Assembly (NCBI GenBank): GCA_036231565.1
Contig: JAZAHA010000055.1
Span: forward strand, 62,001 to 126,000
Origin: Maricaulis sp036231565
GTDB lineage: Bacteria; Pseudomonadota; Alphaproteobacteria; Caulobacterales; Maricaulaceae
DNA length: 64,000 bases
Direction: 5' to 3'
Part shown: piece by piece, positions 37,857 to 46,564 of the stretch
How positions within the stretch are numbered: the first letter of the stretch is position 1
Layout of the letters: every line of letters begins with the position of its first letter
The notes under the pieces: generated by a model
Seen by the model: the letters and a program-made list of their open reading frames with translations, nothing else
Databases searched by the model: none
Told to the model about the DNA's origin: nothing
Position numbers and translations under genes: made by a program

Positions 37857-38705
37857 TCAGAGCGTGGTGCGCACGGTCCAGATTTCCGGGAAGAAGCGCA
37901 GGTCCAGCGCCTTGACGAGATAGGACACACCCGACGTGCCGCCCGTGCCCTTGCGATAGCCGATAATGCGCTCGACCGTCTTCATGTGGTTGAAGCGCCA
38001 TTGCTGGAATTTATGCTCCAGATCGACCAGCTTCTCGCCCAGCTCATAGGCTTCCCAATGGGTCTCGCTGTCGCGGTAGATGGTGCGCCAGACATCCTCG
38101 ACCGCTTCGGATGGTGCATAGGGCTGGGTCCAGTCGCGGTCGACCAGCTCAGCCGGAATGGCATAGCCGCGACGGGCCAGAAGGCGCAGGGTCTCGTCCC
38201 ACAGGCTGGGCAGTTCCAGCGCCCGCGTCACCATCTTGTGGGCAGGCGGATTGTGCTTGTGCACACGGGCGAGGGCGGCATTCTTGTTGCCCAGCCGGTA
38301 TTCCAGCGTGCGGTACTGGAAGGACTGGAAGCCCGAGCTCTGGCCCAGCGCATCGCGGAAGGCGAGATAGTCCGCGGGGGTCATGGTGGAGAGCACGTCC
38401 CAGGCATGGATCAGCTGTTCCTGGATACGGCTGACGCGGGCAAACATTTTCAGCGCCGGCCCGACCTCGTCGCGACGCAGATGGGCGATCCCGCCCTCGG
38501 TCTCGTGCAGGACCAGCTTCATCCACAGCTCGCCGACCTGGTGGATGACGATGAACAGCATCTCGTCATGCTCCTGGGTCAGGCATTTCTGCGAGGTGAG
38601 GAGCCGCTCCAGCCCCAGATAGCCGCCATAGGACATGGCGTCCTTGAAATCCCAGTGGATGTCCTCGCCGGACACGTCCACGCTGGACGAGAATTGCTCG
38701 CTCAT
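37857..38705 (-). CDS. kynA: Tryptophan 2,3-dioxygenase
   Basis: A 282-residue heme enzyme that oxidises L-tryptophan to N-formylkynurenine. Clear features: YGGYLGLERLLTSQ, EHDEMLFIVIHQVGELWMKL, the region SGFQSFQYRTLEYRLGN and the C-terminal GTGGTSGVSYL that closes the active site. It is the first gene of a two-gene kynurenine operon. The ATG at 38703-38705 starts with no strong ribosome site visible. Confidence 0.95.
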   Translation of the reverse strand: MSEQFSSSVDVSGEDIHWDFKDAMSYGGYLGLERLLTSQKCLTQEHDEMLFIVIHQVGELWMKLVLHETEGGIAHLRRDEVGPALKMFARVSRIQEQLIHAWDVLSTMTPADYLAFRDALGQSSGFQSFQYRTLEYRLGNKNAALARVHKHNPPAHKMVTRALELPSLWDETLRLLARRGYAIPAELVDRDWTQPYAPSEAVEDVWRTIYRDSETHWEAYELGEKLVDLEHKFQQWRFNHMKTVERIIGYRKGTGGTSGVSYLVKALDLRFFPEIWTVRTTL

Positions 38706-38859
38706 TCTGCCTCTCCCGCGGATCGGTTCGGGCGGATCGGGCCGCCGTCTTGTTCGTGGTGAACCGGTCTAGCCTGCTTCGCCATCAGCCGCGAGCGGCG
38801 CTTGAAGCGGGCAGCGGGTGTGGCTAGCGTCTGCGCGCATCATGCCGGGGGAGACAGCC

Positions 38860-39450
38860 ATGCTTGCCGAAGTCAGCGAACAGACCGTGTGGGACGCGAT
38901 CGGGCTCTATCTGCAGCTGGGCTATACCCACATCCTGCCCAAGGGGCTGGACCATATCCTGTTCGTACTGGCGCTGTTCTTCGCCTCGACCCGGTTGAAG
39001 CCCCTTGTCTGGCAGATCTCGGCCTTCACGGTCGCCCATACGCTGACCCTCGGCCTGGCGACGCTGGGCCTGGTGACGCTGCCGGGCTCGATCGTGGAGC
39101 CGATCATTGCGCTGTCGATCGCCTTCGTCGCGGTGGAGAACCTGGTCTTCAAGGACATGACCCGCTGGCGGCCGCTAGTCGTCTTCGTTTTCGGTCTTTT
39201 TCACGGGCTCGGCTTTGCCGGCGTGCTCTCCGAGCTCGGCCTGCCCGCCGGACAACTGGTGCCGGCTCTCTTGAGCTTCAATGTCGGTGTGGAACTGGGC
39301 CAGCTGACCATCGTGCTGGCCTGCTGGCTGGCCCTGCACCGTTTCCGGGACGCAGCCTGGTATCCCTGGCTGGTGCGGATCGTGTCGGTGGGCATTGCGC
39401 TGATCGCGCTCTGGTGGACGCTGGAGCGGACGGTGCTGGCCGCCGGCTAG
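38860..39450 (+). CDS. HupE/UreJ-family membrane protein
   Basis: A 196-residue membrane protein of the HupE/UreJ group, linked in other bacteria to nickel or cobalt entry. It keeps the typical GYTHILPKGLDHILFVLALF (His-rich first metal motif), FTVAHTLTLGLATLG and FGLFHGLGFAGVL, where the histidines could bind metal. No hydrogenase or urease genes are in the window, so the ligand here is open. ATG 38860 is chosen because GGGGAGA lies 7 nt upstream; earlier in-frame ATGs at 38818 and 38842 are less likely. Confidence 0.88.
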   Translation: MLAEVSEQTVWDAIGLYLQLGYTHILPKGLDHILFVLALFFASTRLKPLVWQISAFTVAHTLTLGLATLGLVTLPGSIVEPIIALSIAFVAVENLVFKDMTRWRPLVVFVFGLFHGLGFAGVLSELGLPAGQLVPALLSFNVGVELGQLTIVLACWLALHRFRDAAWYPWLVRIVSVGIALIALWWTLERTVLAAG

Positions 39451-39458
39451 CGCACATG

Positions 39459-39482
39459 AAAAGGGCGGCCCGGGGGCCGCCC
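39459..39482 (-). terminator. Terminator of the two-repeat secreted protein gene
   Basis: On the minus strand GGGCGGCC and GGCCGCCC form an 8-bp stem with a CCCG loop, followed by TTTT (39459-39462). It also lies downstream of the convergent HupE gene. Confidence 0.7.
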
Positions 39483-39504
39483 CTCCAATCGCCTGAAAAC
39501 GCCG

Positions 39505-40431
39505 CTATTTCCCGCCGGGGGTGTAACCCAGCCGGATTTCGGAAATCCGCAGCGTGGTGTCGGCGCGGCCGGAGCTGTAGGTCCCGACATAGATGTCGTA
39601 GACACCGCGCGTACCGGCGGTGAAGCTTATACCGGCATCCGTGCCGATGGCGTCGTCATTGCAGAACCATTGTCCGTCCGGTGCATTGATCGCCAAGGTC
39701 GTGTCTGCATTACCGTGTGTGTAGATGTGCAGCGTGCCCGAGCCGTTATAGGTCAGCTGGACCGTCGGCGCGTAATCGACGTAGCCGCGGCACTGACTGG
39801 AAATCGCGTCGGCCGCGCGGATATTGCCGCCCGCCTGCAGGTGGATCTGTTCCGGATCCGGCAGGAAGCCGCCATTCAGGGTGACATTGTAGCGGGCCGG
39901 CGCCGAGATATCGACGCTGCTGGCGCTCTGCATGTTGAGCCCGCCGCGCACGGTGGCCTCGCCCAGTTCCGAGATAAACAGCGTGGCCGGAACGCCCGAC
40001 CCCGTCGAATAGGTGCCGACCCAGATGTCGTAGCGGCCCGACTGGGGCGTCTGCCAGTGGAGGAGGGGGTTGAAGGCGGCATCGGCGCCGTCATCGTCGC
40101 AATACCAGCGCCCGTCAGGGCCGTTCACCACCAGCGTGGTGTCGGCTTCGGAGTCGACATTGATGAAGAGGTCCTGCGAGCCGGCCGTGTAGTAGAGCGA
40201 GAAGTCCGGCGCATTGGCGATATAGCCGCGGCAGTTGGAAAACCGGTTCTGCGCCCGGATTGTGCCGCCAGCGGTCAGGCGCCGTTCATACGGGTCCGGC
40301 AGAAAACCGGAGGACAGGTTGATCGAGCCGAAGGACGGTTGGAGCGAATAGTCCTGGGCTGACACCGCCGGCGCGAGGATCAGCGTGGCGGCAAGTCCGG
40401 CGGCAGCCGGACGAAGGAAATCCTGGAACAT
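39505..40431 (-). CDS. Secreted protein with two copies of a PPC-like repeat
   Basis: A 308-residue exported protein with a signal peptide (about residues 1-25, ending VSAQ). The mature part holds two homologous units. Each begins GFLPDP, then a TAGGTIRAQ / LQAGGNIRAA turn, a C-R-G-Y segment (NCRGYIANAP / QCRGYVDYAP), DTTLVVNGPDGRWYCDDD or DTTLAINAPDGQWFCNDD, and YDIWVGTYS / YDIYVGTYS. The second unit thus repeats the first, with the same Cys pairs. The pattern resembles bacterial pre-peptidase C-terminal (PPC) domains. AGGGGG ribosome site before the ATG at 40429-40431. Function not known. Confidence 0.75.
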   Translation of the reverse strand: MFQDFLRPAAAGLAATLILAPAVSAQDYSLQPSFGSINLSSGFLPDPYERRLTAGGTIRAQNRFSNCRGYIANAPDFSLYYTAGSQDLFINVDSEADTTLVVNGPDGRWYCDDDGADAAFNPLLHWQTPQSGRYDIWVGTYSTGSGVPATLFISELGEATVRGGLNMQSASSVDISAPARYNVTLNGGFLPDPEQIHLQAGGNIRAADAISSQCRGYVDYAPTVQLTYNGSGTLHIYTHGNADTTLAINAPDGQWFCNDDAIGTDAGISFTAGTRGVYDIYVGTYSSGRADTTLRISEIRLGYTPGGK

Positions 40432-40545
40432 GAGCAACCCCCTGTCTGCTGTTGAGACAGGGTAGTCCGCCGCACCTGCACGCGGCAATTGCAGAATGAC
40501 CTGACGTGACAATTCGCCGATTAGCGAAGCGATCCGCCGGAAACG

Positions 40546-40570
40546 AAAAAGGCGGCCCCGAAGGACCGCC
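40546..40570 (-). terminator. Terminator of the M2 peptidase gene
   Basis: On the minus strand GGCGGTCC, a TTCG tetraloop and GGGCCGCC are followed by TTTTT (40546-40550). One G-U pair; strong intrinsic terminator. Confidence 0.85.
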
Positions 40571-40595
40571 TTTCCCGGTTTTGCCGTCGGCGGAA

Positions 40596-42491
40596 TTACC
40601 AGCCGCAATTGCGGTCGGCGTTTTCCGCTTCCAGATAGGTCATGAGCGGCCGGAAGTAGGAGATGATGGCCGAGCCATCCATTTCCCGGGTGCCGGTGAA
40701 GGCTTCCAGAGCGTCCGGCCAGGGCTGGGACGCGCCCATCTCCATCATCGCGTTGAAGCGCGCGCCGACTTCCTCGTTTCCATAGATCGAGCAACGGTGC
40801 AGCGGGCCTTCCCAGCCGGCCATTTCACAGGCGGCTTCGTGGAACTGGAACTGCATGATGAAGCTCAGGAAATACCGCAGGTACGGAACATTGTTCGCGA
40901 TGTGGTATTTCGAGCCCGGATCGAAGGCGTCGCCCGGCCGGTCGACCGGCGGCACGATGCCCTGATAGCTCTCGCGCAACGCCCACCACTGCGCGTTGTA
41001 CTCTTCCGGCGTGATCTCACCACGCAGGACCCGCCAGCGCCACTGATCCATCATCACCGCGAAGGGCAGGAAGGCGATCTTGTCGAGCGCCGTATCCATC
41101 AGCAGCGACAGGTCGGCGCTTTCGTCCGGCATGTCGGCCTCGTCGAGCAGACCGATCTGCACCAGGTATTCCGGCGTCACGGAGAGCGCGATGAAATCTC
41201 CGATGGCCTCGTGGAAGCCGTCATGGGCGCCGGTCTGGAACAGCACATCCTGTTCGTTATAGGCGCGCTGGTAGAAATTGTGGCCGAGCTCGTGGTGCAC
41301 GGTGACGAAGTCGTCGCCATTGACGCGGGTGCACATCTTGATGCGCAGATCGTCTTCGTAATCCATGTTCCAGGCCGAGGCGTGACAGGCGACCTGGCGG
41401 TCGCGCGGCTGGGTGATCAGCGAGCGTTCCCAGAACGTATCGGGCAATGGTTCCATGCCCAGCGAGGTGAAGAAGCTTTCCGCCGTTTCCACCATCTGGT
41501 GCTGGTCATAGCCGGCCTCGACGAGCAGATCGTCGAGATTGTAGGCTGGACCGCTGTCGCTGACCGCGGCCACATCGCTGAGCGACGCCCAGGACTGGGC
41601 CCACATATTGCCCAGGAGATCGGCCCGGATCGGGCCTTCGGCCGCCTGGATCTCGTCGCCATAGAGTTCGTTCAGATTTGCGCGGACATGACAATGCAGC
41701 TGCTGGTAAAGTGGCTCCACCTGCCCCCACAGGCGCTCGACTTCCGCTTCCATCTCGTCAGCCGGCATGTCGTAGTTCGACAGCCACATCTGGGCAAGGT
41801 TGTCGAAGCCCAGGTCGCGGGCGCCCTGGTTGGCGATCTCGACCATCTCGGCATAATCCGTCGACATCTGTGCGGGGTCATAGGCGCGGCGCCAGCCATC
41901 CCAGACATGCGCCAGGAATTCCGGATCGCGGCTGGTCCGCATGATGTTTTCCAGCTCGTTGTGATCGACCATCTCGCCGTCGATTTCCATCAGGCCGGAC
42001 GAGTAGGACGAGCCCATCCGGGTCGTGAGCTCGGACAGGCGGGCTGCTGCCGCGCTGTCGGCGGGCGCGGGCAGGGTAATGCCGGCGCGCAGGAAATTCA
42101 TTTTCCGCGCCATGGTTTCGGGCAGGTCTAGATCGGCATAGCGGGCGGTCTCGCCGGCGGCCGCGACGGACATCTCGGTGGCCTGCGTCGACATGCGCTC
42201 GAGCAGCCAGTTGGTGTCGTAGGTGATAAAGTTGTTCTGGACCCAGGCCGTGCGCGAGGCGAATTCGCCAAACTCGCGCATCACCGCCGCGGTCTCGGCC
42301 AGGAAGGCATCGGCATCGGCGATGGTGACATCGCCTGCATCCGCGCTTCCGGCGCCGGAGGCCGCGCTGCCGGTCTCGCTCTCAGCCTGTTCGCTGGCCT
42401 CCGGCACCGAGCCGAAGCCCGGTGCGAAATAATAGACGCCGGCGCCGGCCAGAATGGCGCCGATCGCGACGCCGCCCAGTAGTGCTCTCAT
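40596..42491 (-). CDS. M2-family peptidyl-dipeptidase (ACE-like), membrane-anchored
   Basis: A 631-residue zinc peptidase of the angiotensin-converting-enzyme family. It starts with a hydrophobic segment (MRALLGGVAIGAILAGAGVY), then a low-complexity Ser/Ala/Gly/Glu linker (30-55) and the catalytic domain. The zinc site HEXXH is at 400-404 (HHELGHNFYQ) and the third ligand Glu lies near 428 in GFHEAIGDFIAL. Bacterial members remove C-terminal dipeptides in the periplasm. ATG at 42489-42491 preceded by GGGGAGAG. Ends in a terminator with a TTCG loop. Confidence 0.93.
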   Translation of the reverse strand: MRALLGGVAIGAILAGAGVYYFAPGFGSVPEASEQAESETGSAASGAGSADAGDVTIADADAFLAETAAVMREFGEFASRTAWVQNNFITYDTNWLLERMSTQATEMSVAAAGETARYADLDLPETMARKMNFLRAGITLPAPADSAAAARLSELTTRMGSSYSSGLMEIDGEMVDHNELENIMRTSRDPEFLAHVWDGWRRAYDPAQMSTDYAEMVEIANQGARDLGFDNLAQMWLSNYDMPADEMEAEVERLWGQVEPLYQQLHCHVRANLNELYGDEIQAAEGPIRADLLGNMWAQSWASLSDVAAVSDSGPAYNLDDLLVEAGYDQHQMVETAESFFTSLGMEPLPDTFWERSLITQPRDRQVACHASAWNMDYEDDLRIKMCTRVNGDDFVTVHHELGHNFYQRAYNEQDVLFQTGAHDGFHEAIGDFIALSVTPEYLVQIGLLDEADMPDESADLSLLMDTALDKIAFLPFAVMMDQWRWRVLRGEITPEEYNAQWWALRESYQGIVPPVDRPGDAFDPGSKYHIANNVPYLRYFLSFIMQFQFHEAACEMAGWEGPLHRCSIYGNEEVGARFNAMMEMGASQPWPDALEAFTGTREMDGSAIISYFRPLMTYLEAENADRNCGW

Positions 42492-42564
42492 TGGTCTCTC
42501 CCCTTCATGCCCGGAACGGGCGATTGGCTTACCCGCGCCCATCCTCGCCTTATCGGCTTGCGGG

Positions 42565-43020
42565 TCAAGCGCCGCGCGCCGAGGCGGCCTGGCGCATGAC
42601 GCGCTCCATACCGTCGAGAAAGGCCGACCTGTCCTTCGGTCCGAAAGGCCGGGCGCCGCTGGTCACGGTTCCCGCTTCGCGAAGGTCGCTCATCAGATTC
42701 CGCGTCGCCAGAGAGGCACCGATATTGTCCGCCGTCCAGAGCTTGCCACGCGGATCGATCCCGATGGCACCCGCCTTGATGCAGCGGTCGGCAAGGGGGA
42801 TGTCAGCCGTCACGAAGACATCGCCCGGACCGATCTGTTCGGCGATCCAGTTGTCGGCGGCGTCGAGGCCTTCATTGACGATCACCAGCCGCGCCCATTG
42901 GGAATTCGGCCGGCGCAGACCGCCATCGCAAACGAAGAGCATTTCGGTGCGGTGGCGTTCACCGACCCGGATGATCTCGTCCTTCACAGGACAGGCATCG
43001 GCATCGACATAGATCGTCAC
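42565..43020 (-). CDS. YaiI/YqxD family (DUF188) protein
   Basis: A 151-residue protein of the UPF0178/DUF188 family, a likely PIN-like nuclease fold of unknown role. The N-terminus TIYVDADACPVKDEI and the segments GDVFVTADIPLADRCIKAGA and DPRGKLW are diagnostic. GTG start (43018-43020) overlaps the stop of the upstream M14 gene by 4 nt (GTGA), so both are coupled. Confidence 0.93.
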   Translation of the reverse strand: MTIYVDADACPVKDEIIRVGERHRTEMLFVCDGGLRRPNSQWARLVIVNEGLDAADNWIAEQIGPGDVFVTADIPLADRCIKAGAIGIDPRGKLWTADNIGASLATRNLMSDLREAGTVTSGARPFGPKDRSAFLDGMERVMRQAASARGA

Positions 43021-44150
43021 CGCAGACGATCCACCAGGGCCAGCATCGCATCGAGATTGGCGGCGCCCAGCTTGCGGCAGCGTTCCGGCGACCAGCCATG
43101 GTCGCTGTCCGGCAGGTCGGCATTGTCCTTGAACGGCATCTCCAGCGTCATCGCCAGGCAGCGAAATTCGTTCGCCAGATAGTTCGTGCAGACGGAAAGA
43201 TTGGCGGTTCCCGGCGCGTCGACGGCATAACCGTGCGCGGTCTGGAAGTCCGGGCTCGCCGTCTTCAGTGCCGCTTTGTAGGCGTCGAGCAATTCCTGAC
43301 CCTTCGCGTCGAAATTCGGCGCGCCTTCACCGCCGGCGATGAAGTTGTAGGGCAGGGCCTCGTCGCCATGGACGTCGAGCGCCAGGTCGATCCCTGTCTC
43401 GCGCATGCGGTTGAGCACGTGGAAGACCTCGGGCGAGTTCTCGACGCTGGCCTTGTCCCACTCGCGATTGAGATTGACGCCCTTGGCATTGGTCCGCAGG
43501 TGCCCGCGTTTGCTGCCATCCGGGTTCATATTCGGAATGATGTGGAAAACGGCCCGGTCGCGCAGGACACGGGCAACCGGGTCCTCATCGTCGAGCAGGC
43601 GCCCAAGAAACCCTTCCATCCACCATTCCGCCATGGTCTCGCCGGGGTGCTGGCGCGCCGTAACCCAGATCGTGCGCTTGCCGCTGCCCGGCGTGCCGAC
43701 GCGCAGGAGGTCCATCGTCTGACCGTCGAGAGTCTCGCCGAGGACTTCGAGATCGACATCGACATGGGTTTGCGCCCAGGCAATGAGGTTCTGGTGGCGC
43801 TCCATCGAATAGGGCGCGAAATAGGCATACCAGACCGTGTCGCATTCCGGCGTGTGATGCAGCGTCAGGACACCGTCGGCATACTCTGTGTCGATGCGGA
43901 ACCAGGTCTCCCGGTCATAGGAGGCACAGGCGCGATAGTCCGGCCATCCTTCCAGATAGGCGGCCCCGCCGGCATTCTCGATCGCCATGGAAAGCGCCGA
44001 GCCGCGCGCGCCGGTCACCCGGAAGTGGAACCATTGATAGAAATCCGACCCGTTATCCTTGCGGATCTCCAGGCGGACGCGTTGCGGATCTGCGGCATCG
44101 AGAACCTCGATATTGCCGCTGTCGAAAGCGTCGGTGATGTGAAGGCTCAT
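43017..44150 (-). CDS. M14-family zinc carboxypeptidase (cytosolic, CCP-like)
   Basis: A 377-residue M14 metallopeptidase. An N-terminal beta domain (about 1-115) with VRLEIRKDNGSDFYQWFHFR and VWYAYFAPYSMERH is typical of the CCP/M14D group, whose eukaryotic members trim glutamate tails. The catalytic domain has the zinc ligands in ARQHPGETMAEWW (His 168, Glu 171), HIIPNMNPDGSKRGHLRTNA, and LALDVHGDEA (third ligand His). No signal peptide. ATG at 44148-44150. Confidence 0.9.
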   Translation of the reverse strand: MSLHITDAFDSGNIEVLDAADPQRVRLEIRKDNGSDFYQWFHFRVTGARGSALSMAIENAGGAAYLEGWPDYRACASYDRETWFRIDTEYADGVLTLHHTPECDTVWYAYFAPYSMERHQNLIAWAQTHVDVDLEVLGETLDGQTMDLLRVGTPGSGKRTIWVTARQHPGETMAEWWMEGFLGRLLDDEDPVARVLRDRAVFHIIPNMNPDGSKRGHLRTNAKGVNLNREWDKASVENSPEVFHVLNRMRETGIDLALDVHGDEALPYNFIAGGEGAPNFDAKGQELLDAYKAALKTASPDFQTAHGYAVDAPGTANLSVCTNYLANEFRCLAMTLEMPFKDNADLPDSDHGWSPERCRKLGAANLDAMLALVDRLR

Positions 44151-44269
44151 GGGGTGGTCTCCGGCAGCTCGCGAAAGGGTGACTGGCTTGTGAGGGGGAT
44201 AGCCCATAATGCCCGTCCGAGATACGGGGCGGCGGCATGTGCCGGTTCGCGAGGAGCCTGGAGGTCTGA

Positions 44270-44752
44270 ATGAAAACCTGGATCTGGCGGATTATCATGA
44301 TCGGACTGCCGCTTTTTGTCTGCGCGATCTTTCTCGACTCGCTGCGCTACAAGTTCACTGACGCCACCGAGACACAGGTGATCTTCGGCCTGCTTGATGA
44401 CTGGGCGGCGAGCTGGGGCGCGGCGGGCCTGTTCGGCCATACCGGGCTGTTCAGCCAATATGTCATCGGTTCGGCAGAGCTTGTGGCATCGGCGCTCCTG
44501 CTTTCGGGCTTCCTGCCGGGCCTGAAACGTCTTCAGGCGCTGGGCAGTCTTCTCGGGCTCGCCATCATGACCGGCGCGGTGAGCTTCCACCTGTTCACGC
44601 CGCTGGGCATTGATCCGAACAATGATGGCGGCGGCCTGTTCGTGGCCGCCTGCCTCGTCTGGCTGTCCTGCCTGGCGCTGCTGGTGATCAATCGTCATGG
44701 AGCAGCCGGGCTGGGCCGCGATCTGTTGCGCGCGCTGCGCACCAGCCGGTAG
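44270..44752 (+). CDS. DoxX-like small membrane protein
   Basis: A 160-residue protein with four hydrophobic segments: residues 4-22, about 65-85 (QYVIGSAELVASALLLSGFL), 92-112 and 122-140. FGHTGLFSQYVIGSAELVAS and HLFTPLGIDPNNDGGGLF give it a DoxX-like look, but no firm family match is claimed. GGAGG ribosome site 7 nt upstream. Its 3' end overlaps the msrQ 3' end by 58 nt, convergent. Confidence 0.7.
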   Translation: MKTWIWRIIMIGLPLFVCAIFLDSLRYKFTDATETQVIFGLLDDWAASWGAAGLFGHTGLFSQYVIGSAELVASALLLSGFLPGLKRLQALGSLLGLAIMTGAVSFHLFTPLGIDPNNDGGGLFVAACLVWLSCLALLVINRHGAAGLGRDLLRALRTSR

Positions 44753-45369
44753 CCCAGCAGCAGGGCCAGAATGCCGCCATGGATCCAGGGCATCGGCTGA
44801 TTGCCCTTTTCCATGAAGCCGTGGTGCAGCACGGCCAGGATCGCGATGGGATAGATCGCCCAGTGCAGCTGCTGCCAGCGCCGGGCGCCCAGCCATCGCA
44901 CCATGGCGTTGAACGAGGTCATGGCCAGCGGGATCAGGCCGACAAAGGCCGCCATGCCCAGCGTGATGTAGATCCGCTTTGCGACATCCTCCCAGAGACC
45001 CGCAAGCATGCCGGCAATGCTCATATTCGCCGCGATCAGGAGATCGAGCCCCAGATAAGCAGCAACGTGCAGCAGGGCATACCAGAATGCCGCCAGCCCG
45101 ATCCGCCGGCGTACCTTCATGATCGGCAGCCAGCGCGTGATATCCCTGAATGGCGTCACCGCCAGCGAGATCAGCAGGATCCGCAGCGCCGTGTCGCCCA
45201 GGAAGCGGTGGGTTGTTTCGATCGGATTGAAGCCCAGCGCATGCGGCTGACCGTTGAGCAGCATCGCCCATTGCCAGGCCAGCCAGAGCCCGGGCAGGGC
45301 CAACAGCCAGAAGGTGAGGGGTTTCAGCCAGTGACGGCCGAAACTGCGCAGGAGCGCACTCTTGGCCAT
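44695..45369 (-). CDS. msrQ: MsrQ, heme-binding membrane subunit of the MsrPQ system
   Basis: A 224-residue membrane protein with about six spans of the ferric-reductase-like fold. Heme-ligand histidines are in THRFLGDTALRILLISLAVT and AFWYALLHVAAYLGLDLLIA, with RWLGARRWQQLHWAIYPIAI near the end. It passes electrons to periplasmic MsrP. Three nt separate it from the msrP stop, so they form one operon. Confidence 0.92.
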   Translation of the reverse strand: MAKSALLRSFGRHWLKPLTFWLLALPGLWLAWQWAMLLNGQPHALGFNPIETTHRFLGDTALRILLISLAVTPFRDITRWLPIMKVRRRIGLAAFWYALLHVAAYLGLDLLIAANMSIAGMLAGLWEDVAKRIYITLGMAAFVGLIPLAMTSFNAMVRWLGARRWQQLHWAIYPIAILAVLHHGFMEKGNQPMPWIHGGILALLLGYRLVRSARNRSRPSPAAP

Positions 45370-45372
45370 GGC

Positions 45373-46386
45373 TCAATGGTTCTCGATCAGGTCCATGCCG
45401 GCATAAAGATGCGCGACCTGTTCGGAATAGCCGTTGAACATCTCCGTCTCGCGGCGATTGAACAGATTGCCGCCGATGACGCGCTCGGTCTGCTGGCTCC
45501 AGCGCGGATGGGCGCGATTCGGGTTGACGTTGGAATAGAAGCCGTACTCGTTCGGCGCGGCCTTGTTCCAGGCGGTTTCGGGCTGCTGGGAGACAAAGCT
45601 GATCCGGGTGATCGACTTGATCGACTTGTAGCCATACTTCCACGGTACGACGAGCCGGACCGGGGCGCCATTCTGGTTGGGCAACACATCGCCGTAGAGA
45701 CCGACGGCGAGAAAGGCGAGCTCGTTCATCGCCTCATCCATGCGCAGACCTTCGACATAGGGCCAGTCCAGCACCGGGAAACGCGTGCCGCGCATCTCGC
45801 GCCGGTCGAGATAGGTTTCGAAAGCGACATAGCGCGCGTCCGCGGTTGGTTCGAACTGCTGCAGCACGCTGGCCAGGGGTACACCGATCCAGGGGATCAC
45901 CATCGACCAGGCCTCGACACAGCGCAGCCGGTAGATGCGCTCCTCCAGAGCAGAAAAATCGACCACGTCCTCGAGCGCGAAGCGTCCTGTCCGTCCGGCA
46001 TGACCATCGACCTCGATCGACCAGGGATCGACCGACATCTCATGCGCGTGCCGGGCAGGGTCAGACTTGTCGACACCGAATTCGTAAAAATTGTTGTAGC
46101 CGGTGACGGCATCGATGGGGGTGAGCGGGTCGGGGACGCTGTAGCCGGTTTCGGCATACTGCAGGCTGCCTGGGGCCGGCGCCGGTTGACGGGCCGCGGC
46201 AGTACCAGAAGCCGCAGTCTCAGCGCTCGTGGAGGCCTCGGTCTCGGCCCCGCCGCAACCGACAAGGCCGGCCACCGCAACGGCACCACCGGCCGCCATG
46301 ATCTGCCGCCGGTTGATGTAGAGTGCGCGCGGTGTCACGTCCGCTTCGCGCCCCTGCCAAGGCTTGGGTTTGCGATAGAAAAACAT
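45373..46386 (-). CDS. msrP: MsrP, periplasmic methionine sulfoxide reductase catalytic subunit
   Basis: A 337-residue molybdenum enzyme that repairs oxidised methionines in envelope proteins. A Tat signal is visible (NRRQIMAAGGAVAVAGLVGC, Arg pair at 26-27), followed by a Gly/Ala/Thr/Glu linker. The pyranopterin-Mo ligand is Cys 156 in YRLRCVEAWSMVIPW, and the SYRGSMKYG-like region is VPWKYGYKSIKSITRI. The signal sequence has a Cys (44) in LVGCGG that could also be a lipidation site, which would be unusual. First gene of msrPQ. Confidence 0.93.
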   Translation of the reverse strand: MFFYRKPKPWQGREADVTPRALYINRRQIMAAGGAVAVAGLVGCGGAETEASTSAETAASGTAAARQPAPAPGSLQYAETGYSVPDPLTPIDAVTGYNNFYEFGVDKSDPARHAHEMSVDPWSIEVDGHAGRTGRFALEDVVDFSALEERIYRLRCVEAWSMVIPWIGVPLASVLQQFEPTADARYVAFETYLDRREMRGTRFPVLDWPYVEGLRMDEAMNELAFLAVGLYGDVLPNQNGAPVRLVVPWKYGYKSIKSITRISFVSQQPETAWNKAAPNEYGFYSNVNPNRAHPRWSQQTERVIGGNLFNRRETEMFNGYSEQVAHLYAGMDLIENH

Positions 46387-46564
46387 GGCTTCGGTCCACA
46401 GCTAGCGTTGTCGATTTCGATAATAGGGCACAAACGCGCCACGTCTTCCCGGTCCACGCGATCGTGATGAGGATGTCAGGCCGTCATGCAGCCTGAATGC
46501 GGCGCGGCTTGACGGCGGGACCGGCTTGAGACCACTTGATGCAGACAGCAGATCGATCGGTCCC

